The translations under genes and the position numbers were made by a program. DNA of 64,000 bases from Nocardioides marmotae (GTDB taxonomy: Bacteria; Actinomycetota; Actinomycetes; Propionibacteriales; Nocardioidaceae), in NCBI RefSeq assembly GCF_013177455.1, contig NZ_CP053660.1, forward strand, positions 248,001 to 312,000, written 5' to 3'. Numbering within the stretch: position 1 is the stretch's first letter; the number at the start of each line of letters is the position of its first letter. Positions 36,434-45,169 of this stretch are shown here, piece by piece. Under the pieces are notes generated by a model. That model did no database searches, was not told the DNA's origin, and was given only the letters and a program-made list of their open reading frames with translations.

Positions 36434-37381
36434 ATGAGAATCCTCCTCGCGTTGGGCGGCAACGCCATGACCTCGCCCGACGGCAAGGCACGTCCGGAGG
36501 ACCAGATCGCGGCCGCCGAGAAGGCGATGGAGGCCGTCGCGGCCCTCGTCGCCGAGGGCATCGACGTGATCGTCACCCACGGCAACGGCCCCCAGGTGGG
36601 CAACCTGCTGGTCAAGAACGAGATCGCCGCGGGCGTCGTCCCGCTGGTCCCCCTCGACTGGTGCGGCGCGCAGACGCAGGGCACGATCGGCAACATCCTC
36701 GTCAACGCCCTCGACCGCGCGCTCGCCCTCCGTGGGATCGAGCGCCCCGCCGCCGCCCTGGTCACCCGCACCCGCGTCGACGCCGACGACCCCGCCTTCG
36801 CCAAGCCCAGCAAGCCCATCGGTCGCTACCTCCCCGAGCCCGAGGCCCGCCGGATGATCGAGCACGGCGAGACCTGGGAGGACCGCGGCGAGCGCGGCTG
36901 GCGGCGCGTGGTCGCCTCGCCCGAGCCGCTCGAGGTCCTCGACGCCCCCGCGGTCGTCGCGCTGGTCGACGCCGGGTTCGTCGTGGTCGCCAACGGCGGC
37001 GGCGGCATCCCGACCGTACGCCGCGACGACGGGTCGCTGGCCGGCGTCGAGGCCGTCATCGACAAGGACCTCGGCGCGGCGCTCCTCGCCCGCGACATCG
37101 AGGTCGACATGCTCGTGATCGCCACCGACGTGGCGCACGCCGTCCTCGGCTTCGGCACCCCGGAGGCCGAGGACGTCGGTGAGGTCACGCTGACCCAGAT
37201 GCGTGAGCACGCCGCCGCCGGGCACTTCGCCGGTGGCTCCATGGGCCCGAAGGTCGACGCCGTCTGCCGGTTCGTCGAGCACTCCGGACGCCCCGGCGTC
37301 ATCACCGACCTCGGCACGATCGTCGCCGCCGCCAACCGCACCGCCGGGACCATCGTCGTCCCCGACCGAAAGGAAGCCTGA
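36434..37381 (+). CDS. arcC: Carbamate kinase
   Basis: A 315-residue amino-acid-kinase-fold enzyme of normal carbamate kinase length. Catabolically it converts carbamoyl phosphate and ADP to ATP, CO2 and ammonia. Motifs are LLALGGNAM at the N-terminus, VTHGNGPQVGN, LDWCGAQTQGTIG, ANGGGGIPTV, VIDKDLGAALLA and FAGGSMGPKV near the C-terminus. No arginine deiminase or ornithine carbamoyltransferase gene is nearby, so the carbamoyl phosphate must come from elsewhere; the allH–fdrA–allG products are the best candidate. Probably leaderless. It is separated from the barbiturase-family gene by three bases. Confidence 0.93.
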   Translation: MRILLALGGNAMTSPDGKARPEDQIAAAEKAMEAVAALVAEGIDVIVTHGNGPQVGNLLVKNEIAAGVVPLVPLDWCGAQTQGTIGNILVNALDRALALRGIERPAAALVTRTRVDADDPAFAKPSKPIGRYLPEPEARRMIEHGETWEDRGERGWRRVVASPEPLEVLDAPAVVALVDAGFVVVANGGGGIPTVRRDDGSLAGVEAVIDKDLGAALLARDIEVDMLVIATDVAHAVLGFGTPEAEDVGEVTLTQMREHAAAGHFAGGSMGPKVDAVCRFVEHSGRPGVITDLGTIVAAANRTAGTIVVPDRKEA

Positions 37382-37384
37382 TCC

Positions 37385-38491
37385 ATGCCTGAAGCCATCG
37401 AGGTCCGCAAGGTCCCGATCCACTCCGTCGCCGACGCCTCGGAGCTCGCCAAGCTCATCGACGAGGGCGTCTTCGCCGCCGACCGCGTCATCGCGATCAT
37501 CGGCAAGACCGAGGGCAACGGCGGTGTCAACGACTACACGCGGATCATCGCCGACCGCGCCTTCCGCGAGGTGCTGATCGAGAAGGGCGCCCCGGCCGAC
37601 CAGGTCAAGCAGGTCCCGATCGTGTGGTCCGGTGGCACCGACGGCGTGATCAGCCCCCACGCCACGATCTTCGCGACCGTGGACGTCCCCGAGGACGACC
37701 CGAGCCGCCAGGAGCAGCGCCTCACGGTGGGCTTCGCGATGAGCGAGCCGATCCTCCCCGAGGAGATCGGCTACGTCGCGATGATCAAGAAGGTCGCCGA
37801 CGGTGTGAAGGTCGCCATGGAGCGGGCCGGGATCACCGACGTCAAGGACGTCCACTACGTCCAGACCAAGACCCCGCTGCTGACGATCCACACCATCCGC
37901 GACGCCCACAGCCGCGGCAAGGAGGTGTGGACCGAGCACACCCACGAGTCGATGGACCTCTCCAACGGCGTCACCGGCCTCGGCATCGCCGTCGCCCTCG
38001 GCGAGATCGAGATGCCCTCCGACGAGGACGTCATGAAGAACCGCGACCTGTTCTCCTCGGTCGCCTCCTGCTCCTCGGGCGTCGAGCTCGACCAGGCCCA
38101 GATCGTCGTCGTCGGCAACGCGACCGGCGTCGGCGGCCGCTACCGCATCGGCCACTCGGTCATGAAGGACGCGCTGGACCAGGACGGCATCTGGGAGGCC
38201 ATCAAGTCCGCCGGCCTCGACCTGCCCGAGCGCCCGCACCACACCGACCTCGACGGCCGCCTGGTCAACGTCTTCCTCAAGTGCGAGGTCTCCGGCGACG
38301 GCCAGGTCCGTGGCCGCCGCAACGCGATGCTCGACGACTCCGACGTGCACTGGCACCGCCAGATCAAGTCGTGCGTCGGCGGCGTGACCGCCGCGGTCAC
38401 CGGCGACCCGGCCGTGTTCGTCTCGGTCTCCGCCGCCCACCAGGGCCCCGACGGTGGCGGCCCGGTCGCCGCGATCGTCGACCTCGGCTGA
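37385..38491 (+). CDS. Barbiturase/cyanuric acid amidohydrolase-family ring-opening amidohydrolase
   Basis: A 368-residue member of the AtzD/barbiturase family, a fold with threefold internal repeats. All three Lys–Ser pairs can be placed: Lys41 (IIGKTEGNG) with Ser82 (VWSGGTDG), Lys162 (VQTKTPLL) with Ser230/231 (SCSSGVEL), and Lys299 (FLKCEVSG) with Ser347/349 (VSVSAAHQG). Members open barbituric acid to ureidomalonate or cyanuric acid to carboxybiuret. The UraA-like permease and molybdenum hydroxylase favour barbiturate. AAGGAAG precedes the ATG. A 15-bp hairpin follows the stop. Confidence 0.85.
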   Translation: MPEAIEVRKVPIHSVADASELAKLIDEGVFAADRVIAIIGKTEGNGGVNDYTRIIADRAFREVLIEKGAPADQVKQVPIVWSGGTDGVISPHATIFATVDVPEDDPSRQEQRLTVGFAMSEPILPEEIGYVAMIKKVADGVKVAMERAGITDVKDVHYVQTKTPLLTIHTIRDAHSRGKEVWTEHTHESMDLSNGVTGLGIAVALGEIEMPSDEDVMKNRDLFSSVASCSSGVELDQAQIVVVGNATGVGGRYRIGHSVMKDALDQDGIWEAIKSAGLDLPERPHHTDLDGRLVNVFLKCEVSGDGQVRGRRNAMLDDSDVHWHRQIKSCVGGVTAAVTGDPAVFVSVSAAHQGPDGGGPVAAIVDLG

Positions 38492-38512
38492 CCTGCACCA
38501 CCCGCTTGACCC

Positions 38513-38545
38513 GAAGGGCCCGACCGCATCGCGGTCGGGCCCTTC
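38513..38545. terminator. Strong bidirectional terminator
   Basis: GAAGGGCCCGACCGC pairs perfectly with GCGGTCGGGCCCTTC: 15 bp with a 3-base ATC loop. It lies between the barbiturase-family gene and the convergent CoA-transferase gene and marks the end of the catabolic island. Confidence 0.85.
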
Positions 38546-38600
38546 GTCGTACGTGGTGGTCGGCCCCGGCCGGGGCGGAGCAGGAGGAGCAGGCGGAGAG

Positions 38601-39767
38601 TCAGTCCTCGTCGAGCCAGGCGCGGATGGCGTCGTTGTGCTGGCCGAGGGTCGGCGGGGCGACGTGCTGCTCGCGGGCGCCGGAGAAGGCGTTGTCGTCG
38701 AAGCGCAGCGGCGAGCCGGGCAGCTGGATCGGGCCGAGCGTGGAGTGCTCGACGTCGAGCAGCAGGCCCTGGGAGAGCGTCTGCTCCCAGGAGTAGACGT
38801 CGTCGAGCGAGCGGACCTTGCCGGCCGGCACGCCCGCGGCGTCGAGCCGGGCCAGGGCGGTCTCGGCGTCGACGTCGGCGAGCAGCCCCTCGATCGTCTC
38901 GATGAGCGCGTCGCGGTTGGCCACCCGCTCGGCGTTGGTGGCGAAGCCCTCGCCGGCCGGGTCGATGCCAAACTCCTTGGCGAACGCCTGCCACAGCTTC
39001 TCCGAGCCGCACGCGATCTGCACGGGCGCGGTGGCCGAGCGGAACATGCCGTACGGCGCGATCGAGGGGTGGTGCCCGCCCGCGAGGCCGGGGACCTCCT
39101 TCGCGACGGTCCACTTGGTGCCCTGGAAGGCGTGCACGCCGACCATCCCGGCGAGCAGCGAGGTGTGCACGACGCGACCCTTGCCGGTGCGCTCGCGCTC
39201 GTAGAGCGCCGAGACGACGCCGTACGCGCCGTTCATCCCGGCCAGCAGGTCGGCGATCGGCACGCCCACCTTGGTCGGCTCGGTGAGGCCGGTCAGCGAC
39301 ATCAGGCCGCCCTCGCCCTGGGCGATCTGGTCGAAGCCGGAGCGGCTGGCCTCGGGGCCGTCGTGGCCGAAGCCGGTGATCTGCAGGACGACCAGGCGCG
39401 GGTTGAGCTCGTGGAGCCGCGAGACGGGGAAGCCGAGCCGGTCCAGGACGCCGACGCGGAAGTTCTCCATCAGCACGTCGGCGCGCTGGACCAGCTTGGC
39501 CAGGACCTCCTGGTCGGCGGGGTCCTTGAGGTCGAGGGTGATCGACTCCTTGTTGCGGTTGGTCGAGAGGAAGTACGTCGACTCCCGCGACGCTCCCTCC
39601 TCGGCGGGGTCGACGAACGGCGGGCCCCACCCGCGGGTGTCGTCGCCGGTCGGGCTCTCGACCTTGATCACGCGGGCGCCGAGGTCGCCGAGCATCATCG
39701 CGGCGTGCGGGCCGGCGAGGGCACGGGTCAGGTCGAGTACGAGGACATCGTCGAGCGGTGCAGGCAT
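38601..39767 (-). CDS. CaiB/BaiF-family (class III) CoA transferase
   Basis: A 388-residue class III CoA transferase. The family start is VLDLTRALAGPHAAMMLGDLGARVIKVESPTGDDTRGWGPPF. The catalytic aspartate lies in VGVPIADLLAGM, and the NRNKESITLDLKDP and ADVLMENFRVGVLDRLGF blocks are typical. It moves CoA between carboxylic acids; the acids are unknown. It diverges from an acyl-CoA ligase gene, with 145 bases between them, which suggests a shared acyl-CoA pathway. A role in activating the C3 product of the neighbouring island is possible but unsupported. The ATG lies six bases from a TAGCGT box. Confidence 0.88.
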   Translation of the reverse strand: MPAPLDDVLVLDLTRALAGPHAAMMLGDLGARVIKVESPTGDDTRGWGPPFVDPAEEGASRESTYFLSTNRNKESITLDLKDPADQEVLAKLVQRADVLMENFRVGVLDRLGFPVSRLHELNPRLVVLQITGFGHDGPEASRSGFDQIAQGEGGLMSLTGLTEPTKVGVPIADLLAGMNGAYGVVSALYERERTGKGRVVHTSLLAGMVGVHAFQGTKWTVAKEVPGLAGGHHPSIAPYGMFRSATAPVQIACGSEKLWQAFAKEFGIDPAGEGFATNAERVANRDALIETIEGLLADVDAETALARLDAAGVPAGKVRSLDDVYSWEQTLSQGLLLDVEHSTLGPIQLPGSPLRFDDNAFSGAREQHVAPPTLGQHNDAIRAWLDED

Positions 39768-39773
39768 GCCGCG

Positions 39774-39779
39774 ACGCTA
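39774..39779 (-). promoter_or_regulatory. -10 box of a probable leaderless promoter for the CoA transferase gene
   Basis: TAGCGT on the minus strand ends six bases before the ATG. A second TAGCGT on the plus strand at 39857–39862 may serve the divergent ligase gene, which has a true ribosome binding site. Confidence 0.45.
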
Positions 39780-39912
39780 CTGCCAGCGCTCGGCGCGCTG
39801 AATGGCAACTCCTGCCACCCTCGCCCGCGACCGGTGGCAGCCCATGGCCCGGGCCCTAGCGTGGGCGGCGCCACACCACCCGTGCCCGACCGCGCCGCCC
39901 CGAGGAGCTCCC

Positions 39913-41514
39913 GTGCCCGAGACCCCCACCAGCGCCCCCGCTACCGACCGCACCGCCGACCACGCGACCGACGTGCGCACCGCCCGCGGCAACGGCCTCG
40001 GCGACGTGCTGCGCCGCAGCGCGGCCCGCCACCCCGGCAAGCCGGCGATCGTGGACGGGGCGACGACGCTGACCTACCGCGAGCTCGACGCGATGGTCGA
40101 CGCGGTCGCCTGGTCGCTGGAGCGCGACGGCATCGGGGTGGGAGACCGGGTCGCGCTGCTGAGCCGCAACAGCTGGCAGTTCGCGGCGCTGGCCTGGGGC
40201 GCCGCCCGCCGCGGAGCCGTGCTGGTGCCGGTCAACTTCATGCTGACCGCCCCCGAGGTCGCCTTCCTCCTCGGCGACGCCGAGGTCTCGCTCGCCTTCG
40301 CCCAGGACGCCTTCGCGGGCGTGATGGGCGAGGCGCTGGAGACCGCCGGCCTGGCCGACGCGGCGCCGCTGGTGACCATCGGCGAGGGGGCCGGCGAGGC
40401 CCGCTCCTTCGACCGGTGGCTCGAGGATGCGCCGGCCGGGTGGGAGGCGCCGTACGTCGACGACGACGCGCCGGTGCGGATCATGTACACCTCCGGCACC
40501 GAGTCGCGGCCCAAGGGCGCGATGCTCTCCAGCCGCTCGCTGGTCGCGGAGTACACCAGCTGCATCGTGGACGGCGGCATGTCCGCCGACGACGTCGACC
40601 TGCACACGCTGCCGCTCTACCACTGCGCGCAGCTGGACTGCTTCCTCGGCCCGGACCTGATGCTCGGCGCGACGAGCATCATCCTGCCCGCGCCCGACCC
40701 GGCCGCGGTGCTGGCCGCGATCGCCGAGCACGGCGTGACGAAGTACTTCGCGCCGCCGACGGTGTGGATCTCGCTGCTGCGCAGCCCCGACCTCGACCGC
40801 ACCGACACCTCCTCGCTGCGCAAGGGCTACTACGGCGCCTCGCCGATGCCTGTCGAGGTGCTCCGCGAGCTGCTCGAGCGGCTGCCCGGCGTCGACCTGT
40901 GGAACTTCTACGGCCAGACCGAGATCGCCCCCGTCGCCACGATCCTGCCGCCGCACGAGCAGCTCGAGGCGGCCGGCTCGGCCGGGCGGCCGGTGCTCAA
41001 CGTGGAGACCCGCGTCGTCGACGACGAGGGCCGCCCGGTGCCGGTCGGGGAGGTGGGCGAGATCGTGCACCGCACCCCGCAGGCGACCCTGGGCTACTGG
41101 CGCAACCCGGAGAAGACGGCCGAGGCGTTCCGCGGCGGCTGGTTCCACTCCGGCGACCTCGGCATCCTCGACGAGCACGGCCGGCTGAGCGTGGTGGACC
41201 GCAAGAAGGACATGATCAAGAGCGGCGGGGAGAACGTCGCGAGCCGCGAGGTCGAGGAGGCGCTCTACCTCCACCCCGACGTCTCGGAGGTCGCGGTCTT
41301 CGGGATCGCGGACCCGAAGTGGATCGAGGCCGTCGTGGCCGCGGTGGTGCTCAAGGACGGCTCGACCGCCACCGCCGCGGACCTCGTCGAGCACTGCCGC
41401 GCCCGGCTGGCGGCGTACAAGTGCCCCAAGCGGATCGAGCTGCGCGAGGCGCTGCCGAAGAACCCCAGCGGCAAGATCCTCAAGCGGGTGCTGCGCGAGG
41501 AGATCACCGGCTGA
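39913..41514 (+). CDS. AMP-forming acyl-CoA synthetase
   Basis: A 533-residue ANL-superfamily ligase. ATP-binding motifs are MYTSGTESRPKGAML (residues about 195–209) and YGQTEIAPV. The core GWFHSGDLGILDEHGRLSVVDRKKDMIKSGGENV contains the hinge. The catalytic C-terminal lysine is in PKNPSGKILKR. It activates a carboxylic acid to its CoA thioester; fatty, aromatic or short acids are all possible. The GTG at 39913 has GAGGAG seven bases upstream, better than the earlier in-frame start at 39802. Confidence 0.88.
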   Translation: MPETPTSAPATDRTADHATDVRTARGNGLGDVLRRSAARHPGKPAIVDGATTLTYRELDAMVDAVAWSLERDGIGVGDRVALLSRNSWQFAALAWGAARRGAVLVPVNFMLTAPEVAFLLGDAEVSLAFAQDAFAGVMGEALETAGLADAAPLVTIGEGAGEARSFDRWLEDAPAGWEAPYVDDDAPVRIMYTSGTESRPKGAMLSSRSLVAEYTSCIVDGGMSADDVDLHTLPLYHCAQLDCFLGPDLMLGATSIILPAPDPAAVLAAIAEHGVTKYFAPPTVWISLLRSPDLDRTDTSSLRKGYYGASPMPVEVLRELLERLPGVDLWNFYGQTEIAPVATILPPHEQLEAAGSAGRPVLNVETRVVDDEGRPVPVGEVGEIVHRTPQATLGYWRNPEKTAEAFRGGWFHSGDLGILDEHGRLSVVDRKKDMIKSGGENVASREVEEALYLHPDVSEVAVFGIADPKWIEAVVAAVVLKDGSTATAADLVEHCRARLAAYKCPKRIELREALPKNPSGKILKRVLREEITG

Positions 41515-41648
41515 GCCGTACGGCGCGTGCCCGACGCCCCGCCCGACGGCGAGGCACCATGGGAGGACGTACCGCGTGGGCGACCGAGGAGAGGAGGGCC
41601 CGTGGGCTGCACCGATGAGGCGGAGCACGCCACGCCGGCGGGGCCCGC

Positions 41649-42776
41649 GTGAGCTCGGTGCCGCTGCGGGACGGGGACCGTGAGGAGACGGGGCCGAAGA
41701 CGGGGCCGGCGGATCCGGCGAGCCCGGCGGACCAGCCCCTCGGCGGGGTGGACGCCTGGCAGCGCCGGCACCCGGTCGTCGCGTTCCCGCTGGCGGTGGT
41801 CTACAAGTTCTTCGACGACCAGGGCGTCTACCTCGCCGTCCTCATCACCTACTACGCCTTCGTCGCGGTGGTGCCGTTGCTGCTGCTCGCGACCTCGGTG
41901 CTGGGCTTCGTGCTCCAGGCCGACGCCGAGCTGCAGGCGCGGATCCTCGACTCGGCGATCGCGAACTTCCCCGTCGTGGGCGACCAGCTCGGGCGGCCCG
42001 AGGGACTCCAGGGCTCGGTGGCCGCGATCGTGATCGGTGGCCTGGCGGCCGTCTACGGCTCCCTGGGTCTGGGCACGGCGCTGCAGAACGCCGTCAACAT
42101 CACCTGGGCGGTGCCGCGCAACAGCCGCCCGAACCCCTTCCTCGTCCGCCTGCGCAGCCTCGTCCTGCTGGCGACCGGCGGTCTGGCGCTGGTGGCCCTG
42201 ACGGTCCTGGCCGCGCTCAACCAGGTCCTCGCCTCCCGTCTCGGCGGCTCGGCGCTGGTGCAGTGGGGACTCACGCTGGCGCTGATCGGCCTCGTCGCCG
42301 CCATCCTCACCGTCCTGCTGTGGGTCAGCGGCGGCCGACGCCAGCCGGTCCACACCGCGGTGCCGGGCGCGGTGCTGACCGCCGTGCTGTGGCACGCCCT
42401 GCAGATGGTCAGCGCCTCGGTGGCCCAGCAGGCCGCGAACCAGGCCTCGTCGATGAACCAGACCTTCGGCCTGGTGCTCGGCCTGCTCGCGGTCACCTAC
42501 CTCGCCGCGACGTCCGCCGTGCTCGGCATGGAGGTCAACGTCGTGGTGCACCGCCGGCTGTGGCCGCGCGCGCTGCTGACCCCCTTCACCGACGCCGTCG
42601 CCCTCACCGACGCCGATCGGCGGGCGTACGCCGGCTACGCGCGCGCCCAGCGGCACAAGGGCTTCGAGGTCGTCGAGGTGAGGTTCAAGGACCTCCTGGA
42701 GGAGGACCCGGACGCCCCGGAGGACGGCTCGGACGACGCCCCGGAGGACCGAGCGGACGGCGGGTCGGTGCGGTAG
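41649..42776 (+). CDS. YihY/BrkB-family inner-membrane protein (second copy)
   Basis: A 375-residue membrane protein with six predicted helices (YLAVLITYYAFVAVVPLLLLATSVLGFVL, AAIVIGGLAAVYGSLGLG, LVLLATGGLALVALTVLAAL, LTLALIGLVAAILTVLLWV, GAVLTAVLWHALQM, TFGLVLGLLAVTYLAATSAVLGME). It differs clearly from the copy at 4729–5709 in sequence and has a hydrophilic N-terminus of about 40 residues and an acidic C-terminal tail rich in Glu, Asp and Pro. The role of the family is unknown. It starts at GTG. The 134-base gap before it holds no convincing gene. Confidence 0.82.
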   Translation: MSSVPLRDGDREETGPKTGPADPASPADQPLGGVDAWQRRHPVVAFPLAVVYKFFDDQGVYLAVLITYYAFVAVVPLLLLATSVLGFVLQADAELQARILDSAIANFPVVGDQLGRPEGLQGSVAAIVIGGLAAVYGSLGLGTALQNAVNITWAVPRNSRPNPFLVRLRSLVLLATGGLALVALTVLAALNQVLASRLGGSALVQWGLTLALIGLVAAILTVLLWVSGGRRQPVHTAVPGAVLTAVLWHALQMVSASVAQQAANQASSMNQTFGLVLGLLAVTYLAATSAVLGMEVNVVVHRRLWPRALLTPFTDAVALTDADRRAYAGYARAQRHKGFEVVEVRFKDLLEEDPDAPEDGSDDAPEDRADGGSVR

Positions 42777-42871
42777 CCCCGGCCGGCAGCTCCGGCCCGG
42801 TCAGGGAATCTTGAGGAGATGTTGCGGGTTCGTTGAGCCTCCTGGGCCCGATCGCGGGTAGTTTTGTCCTC

Positions 42872-42903
42872 GAACCGCCGGGGACCCGAGACCCCGGCGG
42901 TTC
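42872..42903. terminator. Bidirectional terminator between convergent genes
   Basis: GAACCGCCGGGG pairs perfectly with CCCCGGCGGTTC (12 bp, 8-base loop) and is followed by TTCCAATTT. It separates the second YihY gene from the SRPBCC gene on the other strand. Confidence 0.8.
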
Positions 42904-42934
42904 TTCCAATTTCCGGGGCGGTGCCGGCGGAGGA

Positions 42935-43726
42935 TCAGGCCGGGACCGAGAGGCCCTCGAGCCAGGCCCGCCAGGCCGGCTCCTCGCGGCGTACGTAGTC
43001 CGCCGCGTCCGCGGAGAACAGGTAGGCCCGGACGCCCGCCGTGGCCCGGCCGTCGGCGTCGTCCCAGGTGTACAGGCTGAGCATCCCCGGCACCGGCGCG
43101 GTCAGCCGGACCAGCATCTGCCGGTCGCCGACGCGCTCGACCGTGCCGGTGGCGCCGCGCACCTCGACCGTGGCGCCCTTCGCGCCCAGGTCGAGCGCGT
43201 CGTGCAGGGCCGACCAGAGCGCGTCCGCCGCGCCGTCGTGGGAGGCGGTGGCCTCCAGGTGCGTGGCCTCCTGGCCGGGGAAGTGGGCGAGGTAGAGGCG
43301 CAGGTTGTCGAAGAACGGCATCCAGCCGGGGGCCATGGTGTCCCAGAACTCCGGCTCCCAGGCGGCGCCGGTCCCGAAGCCGCTGCTGGTGACGCGGACG
43401 ACGCAGGTCCCGCCGGACTGCGCCTCGACGAGGAACTCCGAGGTCAGCGGGCTGAGCGCGTCCGGCTCCTTGCCCATCAGGGCGGCCCAGTCCTCCTCGT
43501 AGACCAGGCGGCGGGGCGGCTCCCAGGCGGTGACCTGGCCGTCCGAGCCCATCTCGGGGCCCATGGAGAAGTGCAGGGACCCGCCCTCGCGCTCCTCCAT
43601 CTCGGTCGGGGTGAACCAGGCGCTCATGCCCTGGGCGGTGGCGATGGCCTGCCAGACCTGCTCCGGGGTGCCGGGGACCTCGACGCTGAACTCCAGGCGG
43701 TACGGGACGTTCGGGGTGGTGCTCAT
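42935..43726 (-). CDS. SRPBCC (AHSA1-like) domain protein
   Basis: A 263-residue protein with an AHSA1-type START/SRPBCC domain in its first half (YRLEFSVEVPGTPEQVWQAIATAQGMSAWFTPTEMEEREGG, then QVTAWEPPRRLVYEEDW). A second similar alpha/beta unit follows from about residue 160 (SALHDALDLGAKGATVEVRG). These domains bind hydrophobic ligands; the ligand here is unknown. The ATG overlaps the ArsR-type stop as ATGA. A helix-turn-helix gene coupled to an AHSA1-like protein is a frequent actinobacterial pair. Confidence 0.8.
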   Translation of the reverse strand: MSTTPNVPYRLEFSVEVPGTPEQVWQAIATAQGMSAWFTPTEMEEREGGSLHFSMGPEMGSDGQVTAWEPPRRLVYEEDWAALMGKEPDALSPLTSEFLVEAQSGGTCVVRVTSSGFGTGAAWEPEFWDTMAPGWMPFFDNLRLYLAHFPGQEATHLEATASHDGAADALWSALHDALDLGAKGATVEVRGATGTVERVGDRQMLVRLTAPVPGMLSLYTWDDADGRATAGVRAYLFSADAADYVRREEPAWRAWLEGLSVPA

Positions 43727-44304
43727 GACTTCTCCTCATCAGGAAGGGGGTGGGCGGCGATGAGGAGCCGGTGCGGCCGCCCGTCGTCGTGGTGGTAGCG
43801 GGCGGCCAGGTCGAGCACCGCAGCGGTCAGGTCATCGGCGAAGGCGGCTCGGTCGGCGGCCGATCGGAAGCCGATCTCGGTGTCGATGGTCAGGGTCGGC
43901 AAGCGCTTGCCGGACGCGCCGGCCCGGCGGGCCAGGGCGCCGACCTCGCGCACCAGCCGACCGGCCAGCGCGACGAGGTAGCCGGCCGACAGGTGGTCGG
44001 CGTTGGCGTCCGGGTCGGCCGCGGACGCGCTGACGGCCGCCGGCGAGACGACGTACGACGCCGCGGACGCCTGCAGCACCCGCTCGGTGATGCCGCCGTG
44101 CCGGCGCTCGCCGGCCGGCTCCACCAGTCCGTGCGCCTCGAGCGCCTTGAGGTGGTAGTTGACCTTCTGGCGCGTGATGCCGACCCGGGCGGCGAGCCCT
44201 GCGGCGGAGGCCGGGACGGCGAGCTCGCCGAGCAACCGGGCCCGGACCGGGTCCAGCGCGGCGGTGGCCGCCTCCGGATCCTCGATGACCTCGACGTCTC
44301 TCAT
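43723..44304 (-). CDS. ArsR-like helix-turn-helix repressor
   Basis: A 193-residue regulator. The N-terminal winged helix reads LDPVRARLLGELAVPASAAGLAARVGITRQKVNYHLKALEAHGLVEPAGERRHGG, typical of ArsR/helix_turn_helix_5 proteins. No metal-binding cysteines are present, so it is unlikely to be a metal sensor. The C-terminal half (DHLSAGYLVALAGRLVREVGALARRAG) is helical and may dimerise or bind ligand. It is first in a two-gene operon with the SRPBCC gene, which probably binds the same type of ligand. An inverted repeat upstream overlaps its -35 box. Confidence 0.83.
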   Translation of the reverse strand: MRDVEVIEDPEAATAALDPVRARLLGELAVPASAAGLAARVGITRQKVNYHLKALEAHGLVEPAGERRHGGITERVLQASAASYVVSPAAVSASAADPDANADHLSAGYLVALAGRLVREVGALARRAGASGKRLPTLTIDTEIGFRSAADRAAFADDLTAAVLDLAARYHHDDGRPHRLLIAAHPLPDEEKS

Positions 44305-44310
44305 CCCGCC

Positions 44311-44340
44311 ACGATGCGCTTGACGAGAAAAGTTGTCAAG
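44311..44340 (-). promoter_or_regulatory. Promoter and operator of the ArsR-like gene
   Basis: On the minus strand a consensus -35 box TTGACA (44339–44334) is followed after 17 bases by CATCGT (44316–44311), six bases before the ATG. The inverted repeat CTTGAC-N10-GTCAAG (44319–44340) covers the -35 box, a natural place for self-repression. Confidence 0.55.
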
Positions 44341-44382
44341 GGTCTTGCGGGGGTGGGTTGCCCCACCGTGGGCGGGCCGCCC

Positions 44383-45090
44383 TCAGAGGGCGAAGCGCCG
44401 CAGGCGGTCGACGTCGAGGACGGTGAGCGAGCGGCGGCCGAGCTCGAGCCAGCCGCGGCGGGCGAAGTTCGAGAGCGCCTTGTTGACGGTCTCGCGGGCG
44501 GCGCCGACGAGCTGGGCGAGCTCCTCCTGGGTGAGCTGGTGCTCGACGACCACGATGTCCCGCTCGTCCCGGGCGCCGAGCTGGTCGGCCAGCTTCAGGA
44601 CCAGGCGGGCCACCCGGGTCGGCACGTCGGCGAAGACGAGGTCAGCGATGACGTCGTTGGAGGTGCGCAGCCGCCGGCTGAGGTGCTGGAGGAGGAGCGG
44701 GGCGGCGGCCGGCTGCTCGAGGAGCCAGCGGTCGAAGCGGGCCTGGGACAGCTCGAGCACCACCGAGGGTGCGAGCGCAGTGACGGTGCCGTGCCGCTCG
44801 TTGCCGTCGAGCAGCGACATCTCGCCCACGGTGTCGCCGGGGCCGAGCACCGCGAGCAGGTTCGCCCGGCCGGCGGCCGTGGTGCGGGTCAGCTTGAGGC
44901 TGCCCTCCTGGACCAGGCACAGGCTGCGGCCCGGCTCGCCCTGCTCGAAGAGCCGCTCGTTCGGGTCGAGCCGGCGGGTCTCGAACGCGGCCAGCACCTC
45001 GCGGAGCACCGGGTCGTCCAGGTCGAGCAGGTGGCCGGGGGCGGAGGGTGCGGGTCGCGCGCTATGAAACCTTTCAATCACGAGGACCAT
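44383..45090 (-). CDS. Crp/Fnr-family transcriptional regulator
   Basis: A 235-residue regulator. The cyclic-nucleotide-binding-type beta barrel spans residues about 20–140 (LFEQGEPGRSLCLVQEGSLKLTR, GDTVGEMSLLDGNERHGTVTAL). The C-terminal winged helix is LTQEELAQLVGAARETVNKALSNFARRGWLEL. No N-terminal iron-sulfur cysteines are present, so it is Crp-like rather than a canonical FNR oxygen sensor. ATG 45090 is chosen; the upstream extension is mostly palindromic non-coding DNA. Targets are unknown, and malate:quinone oxidoreductase is the nearest metabolic gene. Confidence 0.85.
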   Translation of the reverse strand: MVLVIERFHSARPAPSAPGHLLDLDDPVLREVLAAFETRRLDPNERLFEQGEPGRSLCLVQEGSLKLTRTTAAGRANLLAVLGPGDTVGEMSLLDGNERHGTVTALAPSVVLELSQARFDRWLLEQPAAAPLLLQHLSRRLRTSNDVIADLVFADVPTRVARLVLKLADQLGARDERDIVVVEHQLTQEELAQLVGAARETVNKALSNFARRGWLELGRRSLTVLDVDRLRRFAL

Positions 45091-45169
45091 GGTGCCGCAT
45101 GCTCGCCGGCCCCCGAGCCCGCCGGTGCGGGCGTGGGCACCGCGCTCGGACGCCCTGTCCCGCGGTGCC

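Noticed and set aside
36434..37381. Arginine deiminase pathway membership of carbamate kinase
   Set aside because: No arcA or arcB gene is nearby, and the gene is joined to a ring-opening amidohydrolase.
41560..41619. A 19-codon open frame before the second YihY gene
   Set aside because: It has no convincing ribosome binding site, no recognisable sequence and a composition typical of the gap. Not reported as a gene.
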